This document shows, in pieces, positions 1 through 12,245 of a stretch of DNA of 64,000 nt (positions are counted from its first letter, which is position 1; every line of letters starts with the position of its first letter). The notes under the pieces are model-generated. The model was not told the origin of the DNA. It ran no database searches and worked only from the letters and a program-made list of their open reading frames with translations. The DNA is from Diadema setosum. Taxonomy: Eukaryota > Echinodermata > Echinoidea > Diadematoida > Diadematidae. A program made the position numbers and the translations under genes. Location: contig CM067077.1 of the NCBI GenBank assembly GCA_033980235.1, positions 2,407,972 to 2,471,971 of the forward strand, written 5' to 3'.

Positions 1-500
1 ACTTTTCCAAGTTTCAGTGTCACATGAAGGAATAATGAAGTCTCATTGGTGAATAGATGAGATCTGTCAATGAAAGTGACCAAATAGATAAGCCAGCTAG
101 TACGAAAGCAGATTTGTGTTTGGGATTGTTCTAACCTTTTATGGTCCATAACCTCCAACGTTGTAGATAACTCGGTCACTCTCAAAAAGGCTAACTCATT
201 ATCCATTTTCTCTCTTCATATTTCAGACATGGTTTGTCGCTGCAAGGTATGTGTCGAATATGAGCAGAGAAAAATGGACTGTTGGTTGGCCTTATTGGGA
301 GTGACGACGTTATTGGACAGGTGGCCACGTTAAAAGGTTATGGACCACAAAAATCAAAATATTTAAGAAGAAACCCTAAACACAAACCTGCATTCCTACA
401 GACTGGCCTGTTTGTTTGATTACTTCATTGGCATATCTCATTCATTCAGTGAGGTACTTCATTGTTACTTCGTGTGACATTCAAACTTGGAAAAAGTGCA
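1..500. repeat. Inverted-repeat (foldback-like) element cut by the window edge
   Basis: Bases 1-170 and about 310-500 are imperfect reverse complements. Shared blocks include CTTTTTCCAAGTTT near the outer ends and TGGTCCATAACCT near the inner ends. No coding potential is visible. The left end may lie outside the window, so target duplications cannot be tested. This is probably a non-autonomous DNA element. Confidence 0.5.
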
Positions 501-1519
501 ATTTTTCATTTTTCATGTGCTCGTCATGCGTGACATTTGTCACGATGGAAATATGAAGAGTTCTTCGTTCTTCACAATTAACATTGTGCTCTCCCAAACT
601 GACAAGTATGAAATAGTAGCCGTCCAAAGTTGGATTACTTTTTTTTTTTTTGATACACACGGTATATTCACTGGGATGCATACTTGGTTCTCCGTGCTCA
701 ACAGAAATGAGAAGCATCCCTTCTGCGTTGATTTCTCTGCAGAATGGGTCAAGATCCTCTGAGGTATTACATCTGATCAGCCTGAATTAAACCAAATAAA
801 CAGACAACATCTAAGTAAACATTACCTACATTTAGCCAGCGAATCTTTATTGATGCTCTCGTTTAACTGCTTCGAAACGCTTTGCATCACAAACCTATAT
901 CAATATTCAATGGCAATTATTGTTCATGTATTTTCTTATCTTACTTGATAACACTTTATCTTAGACGAAACCAGTCTCTTCCCAAAGAAACAAACAAAAA
1001 GTTCCCACCTTTCCAAATATACGGGTCTTGATTAAAGGAAACCATACTTAAAGGAACACATGCAACATCGCGATTTCTCCGTAGTTTCTTTAATACATAA
1101 AACATATGTTATAGTATAACATAAATTCTGACTTTTTGCATCCTAATACATTGATCGTTTCTCTAGAGAAAGTGCCAGACTCCATTTCAAATTAAGTAAC
1201 AAAGAATTCTCTGAAGCATAAGATTTGTGTTAAATTTTCAGATCAAATATCAAAGGTGGAATTGATATCTATCATACACAAGTGGTAACCAACGGAGCAA
1301 GCTTGGGCAAATTAAAATAGCTTGATGAATACAACTTTAACAAAGCTGTATTATGTGTACATATTTCTTGGAAATTGACGAATTGATATCATTTGTGTAA
1401 TGCATGCTCTGTATTTCATTCACCCTTCTGTAGGATGGAAAGTAGTTAATTACAGCTGAAGTCAATTTGATAAACTGTATGAAAATAAGCTTGAAATGCT
1501 AGGTTTCATGAAAACTCAC
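501..1519. other. Intron sequence of the minus-strand NLR gene, nothing recognised
   Basis: AT-rich DNA with no supported exon, repeat or RNA. A short T run sits near 640. It lies downstream (minus strand) of the last NLR exon seen, so it is either an intron or the 3' flank. Confidence 0.4.
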
Positions 1520-1875
1520 GATGCATTCCTGAGATGAGGGTAAGAGCTCAGACATCTGATCAACATCTTGGCGTTCTCATCGCCCATATACATGTCCGTC
1601 ACAGACAGTCTGGTTACTGTAGGCGGTGCAAGTAAGGACTTGCGTAAATGACCGTTGCTTACAAAACTTAATATGTTACCCTGCAGGTTGAGCTCCAAGT
1701 TGTGAGAATAGAGCGGCCACGCATTGTCTACGTATAAGGAAGAGCTTTCATATTGTAAGTAAACAGAGACCTTCTCCACATTGGGGCACAGGGAGACCAC
1801 ATTTAGCTGTTTGAGAAGTGAGAGGGATTTGAGATCTCCACCAAGATGAACGATAGGACTCCTCACAAAGCCACT
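1520..1875 (-). CDS. LRR-region exon of an NLR-type gene (C-terminal side)
   Basis: An open 356-base stretch on the minus strand is bounded by a pyrimidine-rich acceptor (TTTTCTTCAG) at its start and a GTGAGT donor at its end. It begins in phase 0, which fits the phase-0 LRR exons upstream, and ends in phase 2, so at least one more exon should lie beyond the window. The peptide has leucine-spaced stretches (LKSLSLLKQLNVVSLCPNVE, and later VTRLSVTDMYMG and LSSYPHLRN) typical of degenerate leucine-rich repeats. It is about 13.6 kb from the previous exon because a gypsy element fills the intron. Membership of the same gene is inferred from strand, phase and LRR character. Confidence 0.6.
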
Positions 1876-2547
1876 CTGAAGAAAAGAAAGGAAAAAAGAT
1901 GAGAAGAATGGATGTGTTTACAAGCACTCGCTGCTGCTTTAGTCACAGGTCTCATAATGAGATGACGGTTAGAACGATTTTTTGAATTTTATGCATTTGT
2001 AGTCGTAAAATTTGTCATTTCAAAGAAAATGTGAAAAAACAATGTAAGCATTGCATAAAACCATAGCCTAATTATATATTCGAATCATATCAATGCATTG
2101 GCACGCAAACAAAATTGCATGCTCCCAAAAAACTTACGTCACCATTAACTGTGTAAACGTGTACTATACTGTTTGTCTACACCTCGAACTAAAAATGAAC
2201 AGAAATTACAACCTTTACCCATAGCGCTTCAATAGTCATGGGAACATAAAGCAAATCACGGTCTATAAGAACATGTATATTATACAAAATGTCAGTTATC
2301 TTCAGAATCGTGATAATGATAGGTTGTATGAGAGGCATCATCGATCATTATTTTCTCACTCTATCAATCCTGCTTTATTCTGTTTGGTCGCTCATCTATC
2401 AATGCAGTAGACATGCTTTGGTGTTTTAGCATCTTGTAAACACGCACAAAGAAATACACAAATATGTTAATAACTATATCACATTCAATTCAAGAGAGAA
2501 CTTTATTTGGCTTGCTATATCTATATCCCGCTCCACTTTTTCACTAG
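1876..2547. other. Intron DNA, nothing recognised
   Basis: AT-rich sequence between the LRR exon and the gypsy insertion. No motif, repeat or open frame of note. Confidence 0.4.
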
Positions 2548-2551
2548 ATAC

Positions 2552-2755
2552 TGTCATGCACCAACAGAACACCCGTCAGCACCGACATAACATCTGTCAT
2601 ACACCGACAAAACATTCCTGGATCAGCACCGAATGACTGCGACTGTTCACGCCATGTTTGCCAACTCCAACTCTCCTGTCCCGAATGGACACTTTTATTC
2701 CACCCCACCCTGGTTTCACCAAGGAGGTAGTTTCGCACTGCTGTTCTCCATCACA
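2552..2755 (-). repeat. LTR (3' LTR in element orientation)
   Basis: 204 bp, matching 12960-13163 base for base as far as I can read. In element orientation it starts TGTGATGGAGAACAG and ends GCATGACA. It is flanked on the outside by ATAC and on the inside by a purine tract. Confidence 0.95.
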
Positions 2756-2768
2756 CCTCCCCCCAACA
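2756..2768 (-). other. Polypurine tract of the gypsy element
   Basis: On the minus strand the sequence TTGGGGGGAGG abuts the 3' LTR start (TGTGATGG). This is the position and composition expected for the plus-strand primer of reverse transcription. Confidence 0.8.
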
Positions 2769-4333
2769 AGAGAAAAGTTATGAATGTAACTTTTCGACTA
2801 TAAACACCTTCGTTGTAAGGTTTACTTTACTATTACTTATAATCACTGATTTTGAGCCATATCAGAATCAGTTAACTCCGGCATCAATTGTCCACTTTTA
2901 GAATATATGAAAACTTGACAAGCCCCCTACAAAACATGTAAATACACAAATCAACAGTCTACAGTAATACACATGTGAAACTGTTTTCAACGGGTGCACA
3001 TACGAGTGCACATAATCCGGAAAGATTACACCAGATGTAATCAATCATTTCTCCAGTAGTATCGATATTTTGACTGAGACTGTGCTTTCTGGTAATCTCG
3101 ACTGTAATTATATCCTCGCATACTTGACCAACAAAGTTACATAACTTCAGGCATGAATAGTATTTTTTTTTTTTTTTTTTTTGGTAACACATACACTTCA
3201 TCTTTAACGATGTGGAAACCAAACATACACTTTCTTCCTGAAATTGTTCTGACTGTTGCAAAGATATGTCTGTTTTTCCAACACAAACTTTCACTGTAGT
3301 TTCACTGAATGTGGTAACAGCACACATTTCTTGATTACAACAAAATCGTATTTAAACCCGTCAACACATGTGTACATCTACTCAATGTACTTGCTAATAC
3401 ATCTTATACTTATATCAACTCTGCGTCATACGTTAGCCAAAACAACAACAAAATTTTAACCATCGGACATTTCTTTTTGTAACTTCACACATATGTACTG
3501 TCACGCGATAAGATGTTGTAATATATGTGCAAACTCTGGAAAATATTGAGATCATACTCGACACACAAATGTGACGCTGTCACTCTGTAACGGAATACAT
3601 ATACAGGTTATTAATTTACAAAAGTGACATTATAACATCTTGGCTTCTTTATGCCTCACTGTCACTCAACACTTTTTCATTTATACAAAACAACATAAAT
3701 TCTTTTGTTTAACACAAATCAATTGACATAAAACTAAAAATGTGATCACCAGTTGTCCTGTCACTAGTCGGTTGTGTTTTGCTATACTCTTTTTTCATTT
3801 GCTAGCATTAACTCTGTAACGTATCGGTATACATACAATATGAATCCTTTGACTCTTTGGGGTACATTGAACAAAATCAAAATATAGTGTGCAACTGAAG
3901 CACAACTTTCACTGTAATCTTACACACCACAAATGTTGTATCCTGGCGCTTCCTGTAATGTTGGGTTTTCAAAACATCATACAATGTTTGGCGTGTAACA
4001 CATCATGAAATTTTTCAAGTGATGTCTTCTTATAAAGACAGAATATTGTGTACTAGTACTTTCTCATACTTCCTAGCATCACTCACACATACTGTTTTCG
4101 CTGAAAACAAACATGATTAACATAAATACAATTTCTTCCTTCACAGATCCTTGGGAAAGGAAGAAAACTGAACGAAAATACATAAACACATGTATACTTT
4201 GTCATATACAAAAAATATCAACATCAGTTTCTTGTCTGTTTTGAGTCCTGTTTGAAATGTTCAGCTTGATGTAGGTTTCACTGTAGATTTGATATAATTA
4301 TCGTTCGGCAACATTATCAGCGCGCGCACAGTT
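2769..4333 (-). other. 3' untranslated region of the gypsy element
   Basis: About 1.56 kb between the RNase H stop and the polypurine tract. It is AT-rich and contains scattered degenerate copies of a CACAACTTTCACTGTA-like phrase (near 3286 and 3890), a T run near 3165-3182 and no convincing protein. A 122-codon open frame here looks accidental. Confidence 0.5.
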
Positions 4334-6078
4334 TCAAACTCGCAACAAAGCGTCTGCTAATTTGTTGTCCTTTCCTGCTATGTGCACAATTCTCAGTGGG
4401 TACGGTTGGAGAATCAAACTCCAACGGAAGAGACGCTGATTCTTGTGCTTGAAGCGTTCTAAGAATGTCAATGGGTTATGGTCAGTGTACACCACGATGT
4501 CTCTTCCACCGTCCAAATACGCTTCGAAATGAAACACACGGGTTTGCTGTGTTCGTTGTCGTCATCCTGAAGTAGCACGGCTCCTACTCCTCGGTCACTA
4601 GCATCCGTAGCTAGCTGGAAGCTCCTCTCGAAGTTTGGTGCGATGAGCACGGGATCGTTCATGAGGACGGCCTTCAGCTTCTGGAACGCATCCTGGCAGC
4701 TCGCCGACCACTGGAACGTTGTACCCTTTTTCAACAGGTCCGTCAAGGGCACCACCAAGTGACTGAAATTGGGGACGAATCTCCGGTAGAATCCGCACAT
4801 TCCCAAAAAGCGCTGAAGCTCCCGTTTCGATGACGGCACAGGGAAGTCCACGATGGCTCGGACCTTGGCATCTCGTGGTGCGACGCTACCTCGGCCTACT
4901 TTGTGACCTAGGTAAGTCACACAAGCTTTCCCGAACTCGCATTTGGCCAGATTCACCACGAGTCCTGCATGTGACAACCTCTGGAACAGCTCTCGAAGAT
5001 GAGCAACATGCTCCTCCCACGTATTGCTGAAAATCAACACATCGTCTATATAGACAACACAGTTATCATGACCAGCAATAACTCGATTCATCATCCGTTG
5101 AAAAGTTGCGGGGGAATTTTTCATCCCGAAGGGCATGACACGACACTGGTATAACCCGGAGGGCGTGACAAACGCCGAGATCTCTCTTGCATCTTTGTCT
5201 AATGGCACCTGCCAATACCCTTTCATCAAATCCAATTTGCTGACATACTCGGCACTTCCTACCCGATCAATACATTCCTCAATCAGAGGAAGCGGAAACG
5301 AATCAGTCTTGGTTATGGTATTGACCTTCCTGTAATCTATACAAAACCTGGACGTTCCGTCTGCCTTTGGGACTAGCACTACCGGGGAACTCCAGTTTGA
5401 GTTACTGGGCTCTATGATTCCATTTGCAAGCATGAAATCTATCTCCCTATCCACCTGTTCTCTCTTAGCAGGATGAATCCGATATGGATGCTGCTTTATG
5501 GGTGCATTTTCACCCACATCTACTGTATGAACAGTATCTTTCGCACAGCCCAATTTATCACTGCAAACCTCCGGAAATTCCTGGAAGATGTCGACAACAT
5601 CTTGCCTCTCCGAATCAGACAGATGACTGAGCAGTAACTCTGGATTTTCTAGTGCCTTTGAGTTCTCTACTCGCGGAATCATTCCTGACTTGAAACTCAC
5701 ACTCTGAGAATCTGGAGCATCAGATTCAAACTCTTCTGCACTTTTCTCAGCATTGTGTACGACACTCTCACTCACAACTGCACCTACGTCTTCTACACGT
5801 TCATTATATTTCTTCAACATATTAACGTGACATACTCTCTTAGTTTTTCTACGATCAGGCATGCTCCCCACATAAGTCTCCTTCCCAAGCTTCCTCTCTA
5901 CTACATAGGGACCACTGAATTTAGCCTTCAATGCATCTCCTGGCAATGGAAGTACAACCAAGACTTTGTCTCCAACCTCAAACACACGACTCTTTGCCTT
6001 TCGGTCAAAGATTTCCTTCATTGTCTGTTGCGAAGACTTCAAGTGTTCTCTCGCCACTTCATTCGCTCTCACAAGACG
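4334..6078 (-). pseudogene. pol: Gypsy pol: integrase C-terminus, reverse transcriptase, RNase H (broken)
   Basis: The frame opens with the integrase tail, including a GPY/F-type module (KFSGPYVV near 5910), then a linker. The reverse transcriptase follows, with FCIDYRKVN, LDLMKGYWQVPL, MPFGMKNSPATFQ and the catalytic YIDD near 5050. The connection and RNase H begin with LATDASDRG, carrying the first catalytic Asp. Near 4537-4560 the frame jumps from the KPVCF stretch straight to HFEAYLDGG. The block of about 20-25 codons normally between them, which contains the catalytic Glu of RNase H, is missing and the frame changes. YTDHNPL and the final NKLADALL are present. Synthesis of a full active RNase H is therefore unlikely. 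The start is not a real one: this segment is in frame with the integrase and is separated from it only by a TAG. Confidence 0.9.
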
Positions 6079-6972
6079 CTATCTGAACATGGAAATGTAG
6101 TTTAAGGCATTGGAATCCTTGTCTTCCTCATCAGACAACAGCTGCTCCTTCACAACTTTCAGGGGCCCTCTTGGCTCATGCCCAAACACCAACTCAAAGG
6201 GGGAGAATCCAGTGGATTCATTAGGCACTTCACGAGCAGCGAAGAGAAGAAAAGGGATCCCTTTATCCCAGTCCCTGGGATTATCCTGACAGTAGACCTT
6301 CAGCATCGTTTTAAGCGTCTGATGGTACCTTTCTAAGGCCCCCTGTGATTGCGAGTGATATGCAGACAACTTGATCTGTTGAATACCAAGCTGGTACATC
6401 AACTCCTGAAAGACACGAGACATGAAATTGCTACCTTGATCCGACTGTATTTCTTTTGGTAGCCCATACCTAGTAAAGAAAGTCAACAAGGCATCCAGAA
6501 CTGACTTAGCAGTTATGCTCCTCAACGGAAATGCTTCTGCGTATCTCGTGGAAACATCCATTACAGTCAATAAATACTGACATCCCGACTTGGACTTCGG
6601 CAATGGACCAACGCAATCTACCATCACACGGTTAAATGGCTCCTCAAAAGCCGGAATAGGAATCAAAGGCGCAGGTCTAATGGCATGTTGTGGTTTTCCT
6701 ACCACTTGACATTCATGACACGTTCGACAAAATGCAGACACATCCTTTCTCATCTTGGGCCAGAAGAAGTGAGTTCTGATTCTACACAAAGTCTTCTTGA
6801 CACCCATGTGTCCGGCCATTGGAATTTCATGTGCAAGACTTAGAATTTCCTTTCGATACGGCGGAGGAACAACTATCTGGTCGACAACCGTCCAGTCCTC
6901 ATCTGCGGGACGATCTGGAGGACGCCATTTCCTCATCAAAACACCAGACTTTACATAGAAACATCTGGCACT
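6079..6972 (-). pseudogene. pol: Gypsy pol: integrase (zinc-binding and catalytic domains)
   Basis: The integrase inserts the cDNA into host DNA. An HHCC zinc-binding domain is visible (H37, H44, C71, C74 counted from position 6939), followed by the DDE core with D108 (MVDCVGP), D167 (SDQGSNF) and E203 (GALERYHQ), spaced D-35-E. All catalytic residues are present. A single in-frame TAG at 6079-6081, where a glutamine codon would fit, separates this part from the integrase C-terminus and RT. At the upstream end a one-base shift near 6960-6975 puts it out of frame with the gag-protease frame. Lying upstream of RT is the Gmr1-like feature. Confidence 0.92.
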
Positions 6973-8923
6973 CCCTTCGCCTCATCTACAGTCAATGCAC
7001 CCTCTCTCAACTTCAACAACTCCTCATCTTCCATCTGTGCTTTGATTAAAGCCGGCTGACTGAACACACCTTCCTCCCAACTTTGTTCTCTTTCATTTTC
7101 ACTAGTCACCTTTCCAAAGAATGTGTCATCAAGAGAAATTTCACTTTCAAACTCCTTTCTCTCACGCTCTGCTTCACTTGCTCGAAACCTGGTGATGGCA
7201 CATGTTGGAAATACTTCTGGGAATTCATCGACGAGTTTTTCCGTTTCCTGCTCGTACACTGGGACTTCGGAAACAACCGGAAGGACACTCACTCGACCTC
7301 CTGCAAGGTCATTACCAAGCAAAAAGGAAACTCCATCCATAGGGAGAAATGGAACAATTCCCACAATCACTTCCCCTGAAATCAGTCCACTATCCAAATT
7401 CACTCGGAAAAGAGGGACCGCCTGAGTTCCTCCATTGACATCATGTATCAGTACTTTTCTACCCGTGTTACAGTCTATGGGCATACTCTTCACATCTCCT
7501 ATCATGAGGGACTGTGTAGCTCCAGTATCACGAAGGATGACAACCAGTACTCTAAATTCAGCAATGGTAACTGTACCCTTGGAAATGAAGTCCTTGTACT
7601 TTTCATCCACACCACTCGAACACGTATCTGTCATTTTTGAGACACTGCTTTTCACAACATTTGGATGACGCTGTTCATCACTTACACTTGACTTTACAAA
7701 ACCATTGGTGGCTGTCTGGTTCGGTTTCTCTTTTGTTTCAGCATCTGAACCGTTCTGTGTACGTGTGTATGCATGGACTAAACCATGTGTTGCTTTTTGC
7801 TTTTGTTTTTCTTTTGCTTCATTTTGTTCCAGCAATCGCCTACATTCAGACTTAATGTGACCCGTTTTCCCACAAAAAAAAAAGCATCTCACTTTTTTGT
7901 ATTGAGGCCGTGGCGATTTTGGTCGCTCTTGCTGTGATTCAGTCTTTACGTTATCCCTGCGTTGACTATGACTTCTGTGCCACTTTTGAGTGTCAGGATT
8001 TCTCGACTGATCAAACTTCCTCTTTCCCTCAGGACTTTTTGTTTTTACTTTATGTGTCAACTCATACTGGTCAGCGGTGACTGCTGCACTCTTTACATCA
8101 TGTACTCTTCGATCTTCCAAATATGTTCTCAAATCTGGAGGTGTCGATTTCTTGAACTCCTCCATCAACACTATCTCTCTCAAATTGTCATAAGTGAGAT
8201 CTACTTTCATGGATCGAACCCATCGATCAAACATAATTTCTTTTTCTCTCTGAAACTCTACGTAGGTCTGTCCCGAACCTCTCCTATATCCTCGAAACTT
8301 TTGCCTGTAAGCTTCTGGGACTAACTGATAGGCAAGAAGGACTGCTTCCTTAACTGTGTCATAGTCATTTGCCTCTTCATCCGAGAGAGCAGACACTACT
8401 GAATGTGCCTTGCCTGTGAGCTTTTGTTGTACTATCATGGACCAATATTTCTTCTCCCACTCCAAATTCCTGGCTATTCTCTCAAAGGAGAAAAAGAAAG
8501 AGTCTACATCCTATCTTCATCAAAGCGGGGGACTGTATTTGCCATTTTTGCAATGTCGGGCGTCTTTGGTCTCGACATAGTAACATTAGTCCTATCCCAT
8601 GGGACGCTACTGGACTGGGCCTGGGTCAACTCAATTTGACGTTGCATTAACTCTTGTTCGAGTCTCAGATTTTCTGCCTTCATTTTTTCTTTTTCCAACT
8701 CCAATCTAGCCAGTTCTAGTTGTGTGGAATCTACCCTCATCTCACTAGGTCTAGTAGTAGTAGTAGTACTTGGAGCAGTTTTTCTACCAGCACTCTCAAT
8801 CTCATCTGTACTCTCACTCTGGTCTGTGTAATCATATTCCACACCACCCAGTTCAAGCTTCTTCACCAGAACTGCAAAGATTTCTTTCTTTCGACTACAC
8901 TCTCTGATATCAGCATCTACCCC
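6951..8923 (-). pseudogene. gag: Gypsy gag (main part) and aspartic protease, frameshifted
   Basis: The first part (8504-8860) carries a Ser/Thr-rich stretch and a long charged coiled coil (LARLELEKEKMKAENLRLEQ). A frame break near 8505-8513 leads into the core 6951-8465, which has a SCAN-like capsid domain (YRQKFRGYRRGSGQTYVEF to LRTYLEDRR), a basic region and a zinc knuckle near 7865-7900. The knuckle reads C-FFF-C-GKTG-H-IKSE-C, one residue longer than the usual CX2CX4HX4C. The retroviral-type protease motif DTGA lies near 7535. The resemblance of Gmr1-type capsid to the vertebrate SCAN domain is established knowledge. Near 8920 a G run is one base short of what keeps the frame from the gag N-terminus. 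Confidence 0.85.
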
Positions 8924-8926
8924 TTA
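8924..8926. repeat. Target duplication TTA, left copy, of the nested element
   Basis: TTA at 8924-8926 pairs with TTA at 12250-12252 around the nested inverted-repeat element. A 3-bp TWA duplication is what PIF/Harbinger transposases make. Confidence 0.65.
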
Positions 8927-8935
8927 CGAAAAAGT

Positions 8936-9410
8936 CCTGTGGTACTCCTGTGGTAATTACCACAGGACGGTACCACAGGACAGTACCACAGGAAAGTACC
9001 ACAGGACAGTACCACAGGACAGTACCACAGGACAGTACCACAGGAATTGTCCTGTGGTATTTTGGGACATACCACAGGACAGTACCACAGGAATTCCTGT
9101 GGTATTTTGGGACGTACCACAGGGCAGTACCACAGGAAAGTACCACAGGACCGGTACCACAGAACAGTACCACAGGACAGTACCACAGGAATTCCTGTGG
9201 TATTTTGGGACGTACCACAGGACAGTACCACAGGAATTCCTGTGGTATTTTGGGACGTACCACAGGGCAGTACCACAGGAACTGTCCTGTGGTATTTTGG
9301 GACAGTACCACAGGACAGTACCACAGGTCGATCATTACCACACACAATTACCACAGGGCAGTACCACACAGCATTTCCATGGTACCACAGGAGAGTACCA
9401 CACAGGATAG
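8936..9410. repeat. CTGTGGTAC repeat array, left block
   Basis: Tandem GTACCACAGGACA-type units (reverse complement of the right block) are interspersed with the spacer TTTTGGGACGTACCACAGG and flipped copies. Several adjoining copies face each other as hairpins, for example the CCTGTGGTA/TACCACAGG pair near 9050. All six reading frames look open here only because the unit lacks stops. Confidence 0.9.
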
Positions 9411-10120
9411 ATCGAAAAAAAAAATCTGGGAGACTTTTAGCCACATTTCAAGGAATATTTCTGATAGGTGAGTGATGGATTTTAGGACAAACATGGCCCT
9501 ACTTAATAACCTGTCCTACTCCTAACATATAACCTCAAACGAGAGTCTAATGGCCAAGTGCCAGTCTAGTCCTATAATAGATCTATATAGTCATATTCTA
9601 TTCCTAGGTAGCCATCGACCCTCTCAGTACATATATATATGGCCGTCTATCCGTAAAGCATTAAGGCATGGTTACTAACTCGATTATACTTTATTATCAA
9701 GATATGAAATTACACTTTCATAACAATATCTATGATATTTGGAATAACATAACATAATTAGACAATCTTTCATAAAGTTCAAAGTAAGTTTCATCATTAA
9801 TACTTTGACTTTTTAAGTCATATATGTATTTTCTAAAATCTAGAGTGCTTTTTATGAATATTCATGAGCTATGTAAAAATTTGTACCACAGGAGTACCAC
9901 AGGAGTACCACAGAAGTCCTTATGAAATTTCTCATGCTTTACATCAGCACTTTCACTAAATAGGTAATACTGTAGGAGTATAGGACAGGATAAGTAATGG
10001 CAAATCAATTGTTATAATTCACAGCATAACTCATCTATCAATTAATTGAGGAATATTAATATGTGCTTTTTTGTTTGTATTTTTGTTATAAATTTCAGTT
10101 GATTCTGCCTTACAATTTTC
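9411..10120. other. Unique AT-rich middle of the nested element
   Basis: No open frame or RNA is recognised. Three GTACCACAG units recur at about 9891-9916, so this belongs to the same element rather than to a second insertion. Confidence 0.6.
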
Positions 10121-12245
10121 CTGTGTGGTACTCCTGTGTGGTACTGCTGTTTGATATTCTCCTGATGTGATAGTCCTGGTATAAAATGTGAAGAAAAAAA
10201 AAAAAGAATATCCTGTCGCATTTTTCTGTGGTACTTACGAATTTAATTTGCTGTGTGGTACTTCTGTGTGGAATAGCACCATATTATGATTTTCCTGTGG
10301 GATTTTGGACAGTTCCTGTGGTACTCTCCTGTGGTATACATCAAAAATTACCACAGGAATTCCTGTCGTACTGTCCTGTGGTACGTCCCAAAATTCCACA
10401 GGACAATTCGTGTGGTACTGTCCTGTGGTACGTCCCAAAATACCACAGGACAAGTCATGTGGTACTGTCCTGTGGTACTATCCTGTGGTACTTTCCTGTG
10501 GTATTGTCCTGTGGTACTGCCCTGTGGTACTGCCCTGTGGTACTGTCCTGTGGTACGTCCCAAAATACCACAGGACAAGTCGTGTGGTACTGTCCTGTGG
10601 TACTATCCTGTGGTACTGTCCTGTGGTACGTCCCAAAATACCACAGGACAAGTCGTGTGGTACTGTACTGTGGTACTATCCTGTGGTACTGTCCTGTGGT
10701 ACGTCCCAAAATACCACAGGACAAGTCGTGTGGTACTGTCCTGTGGTACTATCCTGTGGTACTTTCCTGTGGTACTGTCCTGTGGTACTGCCCTGTGGTA
10801 TTGTCCTGTGGTACTGCCCTGTGGTACTGTCCTGTGGTACGTCCCAAAATACCACAGGACAAGTCGTGTGGTACTGTCCTGTGGTACTATCCTGTGGTAC
10901 TTTCCTGTGGTACTGTCCTGTGGTACTGCCCTGTGGTATTGTCCTGTGGTACTGCCCTGTGGTACTGTCCTGTGGTACGTCCCAAAATACCACAGGACAA
11001 GTCGTGTGGTACTGTCCTGTGGTACTATCCTGTGGTACTTTCCTGTGGTACTGTCCTGTGGTACTGCCCTGTGGTATTGTCCTGTGGTACTGCCCTGTGG
11101 TACTGTCCTGTGGTACGTCCCAAAATACCACAGGACAAGTCGTGTGGTACTGTCCTGTGGTACTATCCTGTGGTACTTTCCTGTGGTACTGTCCTGTGGT
11201 ACTGCCCTGTGGTATTGTCCTGTGGTACTGCCCTGTGGTACTGTCCTGTGGTACGTCCCAAAATACCACAGGACAAGTCGTGAGGTACTGTCCTGTGGTA
11301 TTGCCCTGTGGTACTTTCCTGTGGTACTGCCCTGTGGTACTGTCCTGTGGTACATCCGAAAATACCACAGGACGAGTCGTGTGGTACTGTCCTGAAGTAC
11401 TATCCTGTGGTACTTTCCTGTGGTACTGCCCTGTGGTACGTCCCAAAATACCACAGGACAAGTCGTGTGGTACTGTCCTGTGGTACTATCCTGTGGTACT
11501 TTCCTGTGGTATTGTCCTGTGGTACTGTCCTGTGGTACTGCCCTGTGGTACTGTCCTGTGGTACGTCCCAAAATACCACAGGACAAGTCGTGAGGTACTG
11601 TCCTGTGGTACTATCCTGTGGTACTGTCGTGTGGTACTATCCTGTGGTACTGTCCTGTGGAACTGCTCTGTGGTACTGTCCTGTGGTACGTCCTAAAATA
11701 CCACAGAACAAGTTGTGTGGTACTGTCCTGTGGTACTATCCTGTGGTACTTTCCTGTTGTACTCTCCTGTGGTACGTCCCAAAATACCACAGGACAATTC
11801 ATGTGGTACTGTCCTGTGGTACTGTTGTGTGGTATACATCCCAAAATACCACAGGACAATTTGTGTGTATATACTGTCTTGTGGTACTGTCCTGTGGAAC
11901 TTTCCTGTGGTAATGTCCTGTGGTACTGCCCTGTGGTACATCCCAGAGTACCACACGATCCTGTGACACAGTACCACACAGTTCCTATGTTAACATATAT
12001 TTGTGTGGTATATTGTGTGGTACCAATCAGTACCACAGGGAGTACCACATGAGCCTGTAAAACAGTACCACACAGTTCCTGTGGTAGCATTTATTTATGT
12101 GGTACATTGTGTGGTACTGACAAGTACTACAGGGAGTACCCTACAAGCCTGTGGTACAGTACCACACAGTTCCTGTGGTAACATTACAAGTGTGTGGTAC
12201 ATTGTGTGGTACCGACAAGTACCACAGGGAGTACCACAGGACTTT
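10121..12245. repeat. CTGTGGTAC repeat array, right block with 138-bp higher-order repeat
   Basis: About 2.1 kb of CCTGTGGTACTGT-type 13-bp units. Between 10703 and 11255 the phrase GTCCCAAAATACCACAGG recurs at 10703, 10841, 10979, 11117 and 11255, exactly 138 bp apart, so four nearly identical higher-order units are present. Each contains an inverted pair (CCTGTGGTA, ten-base loop, TACCACAGG). The array decays into diverged units from about 11,850 to 12,245. Confidence 0.92.

Noticed and set aside
2959..3327. 122-codon minus-strand frame in the gypsy 3' region
   Set aside because: Includes a lysine run from a homopolymer, has no recognisable domain and lies where gypsy elements are usually non-coding. 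An env-like gene was considered: no membrane segment or signal peptide supports it.
10240..11700. CRISPR-like regular repeats
   Set aside because: Units are contiguous 13-bp or 138-bp tandem repeats without unique spacers, in animal DNA inside a retrotransposon.
8910..12090. Many long overlapping open frames (up to about 460 codons) on both strands with LSCGTVLWYCPVV or STTGQYHRTVPQ repeats
   Set aside because: They exist only because the 13-bp unit and its complement contain no stop codon; all frames are open at once and the region is the body of a DNA element.
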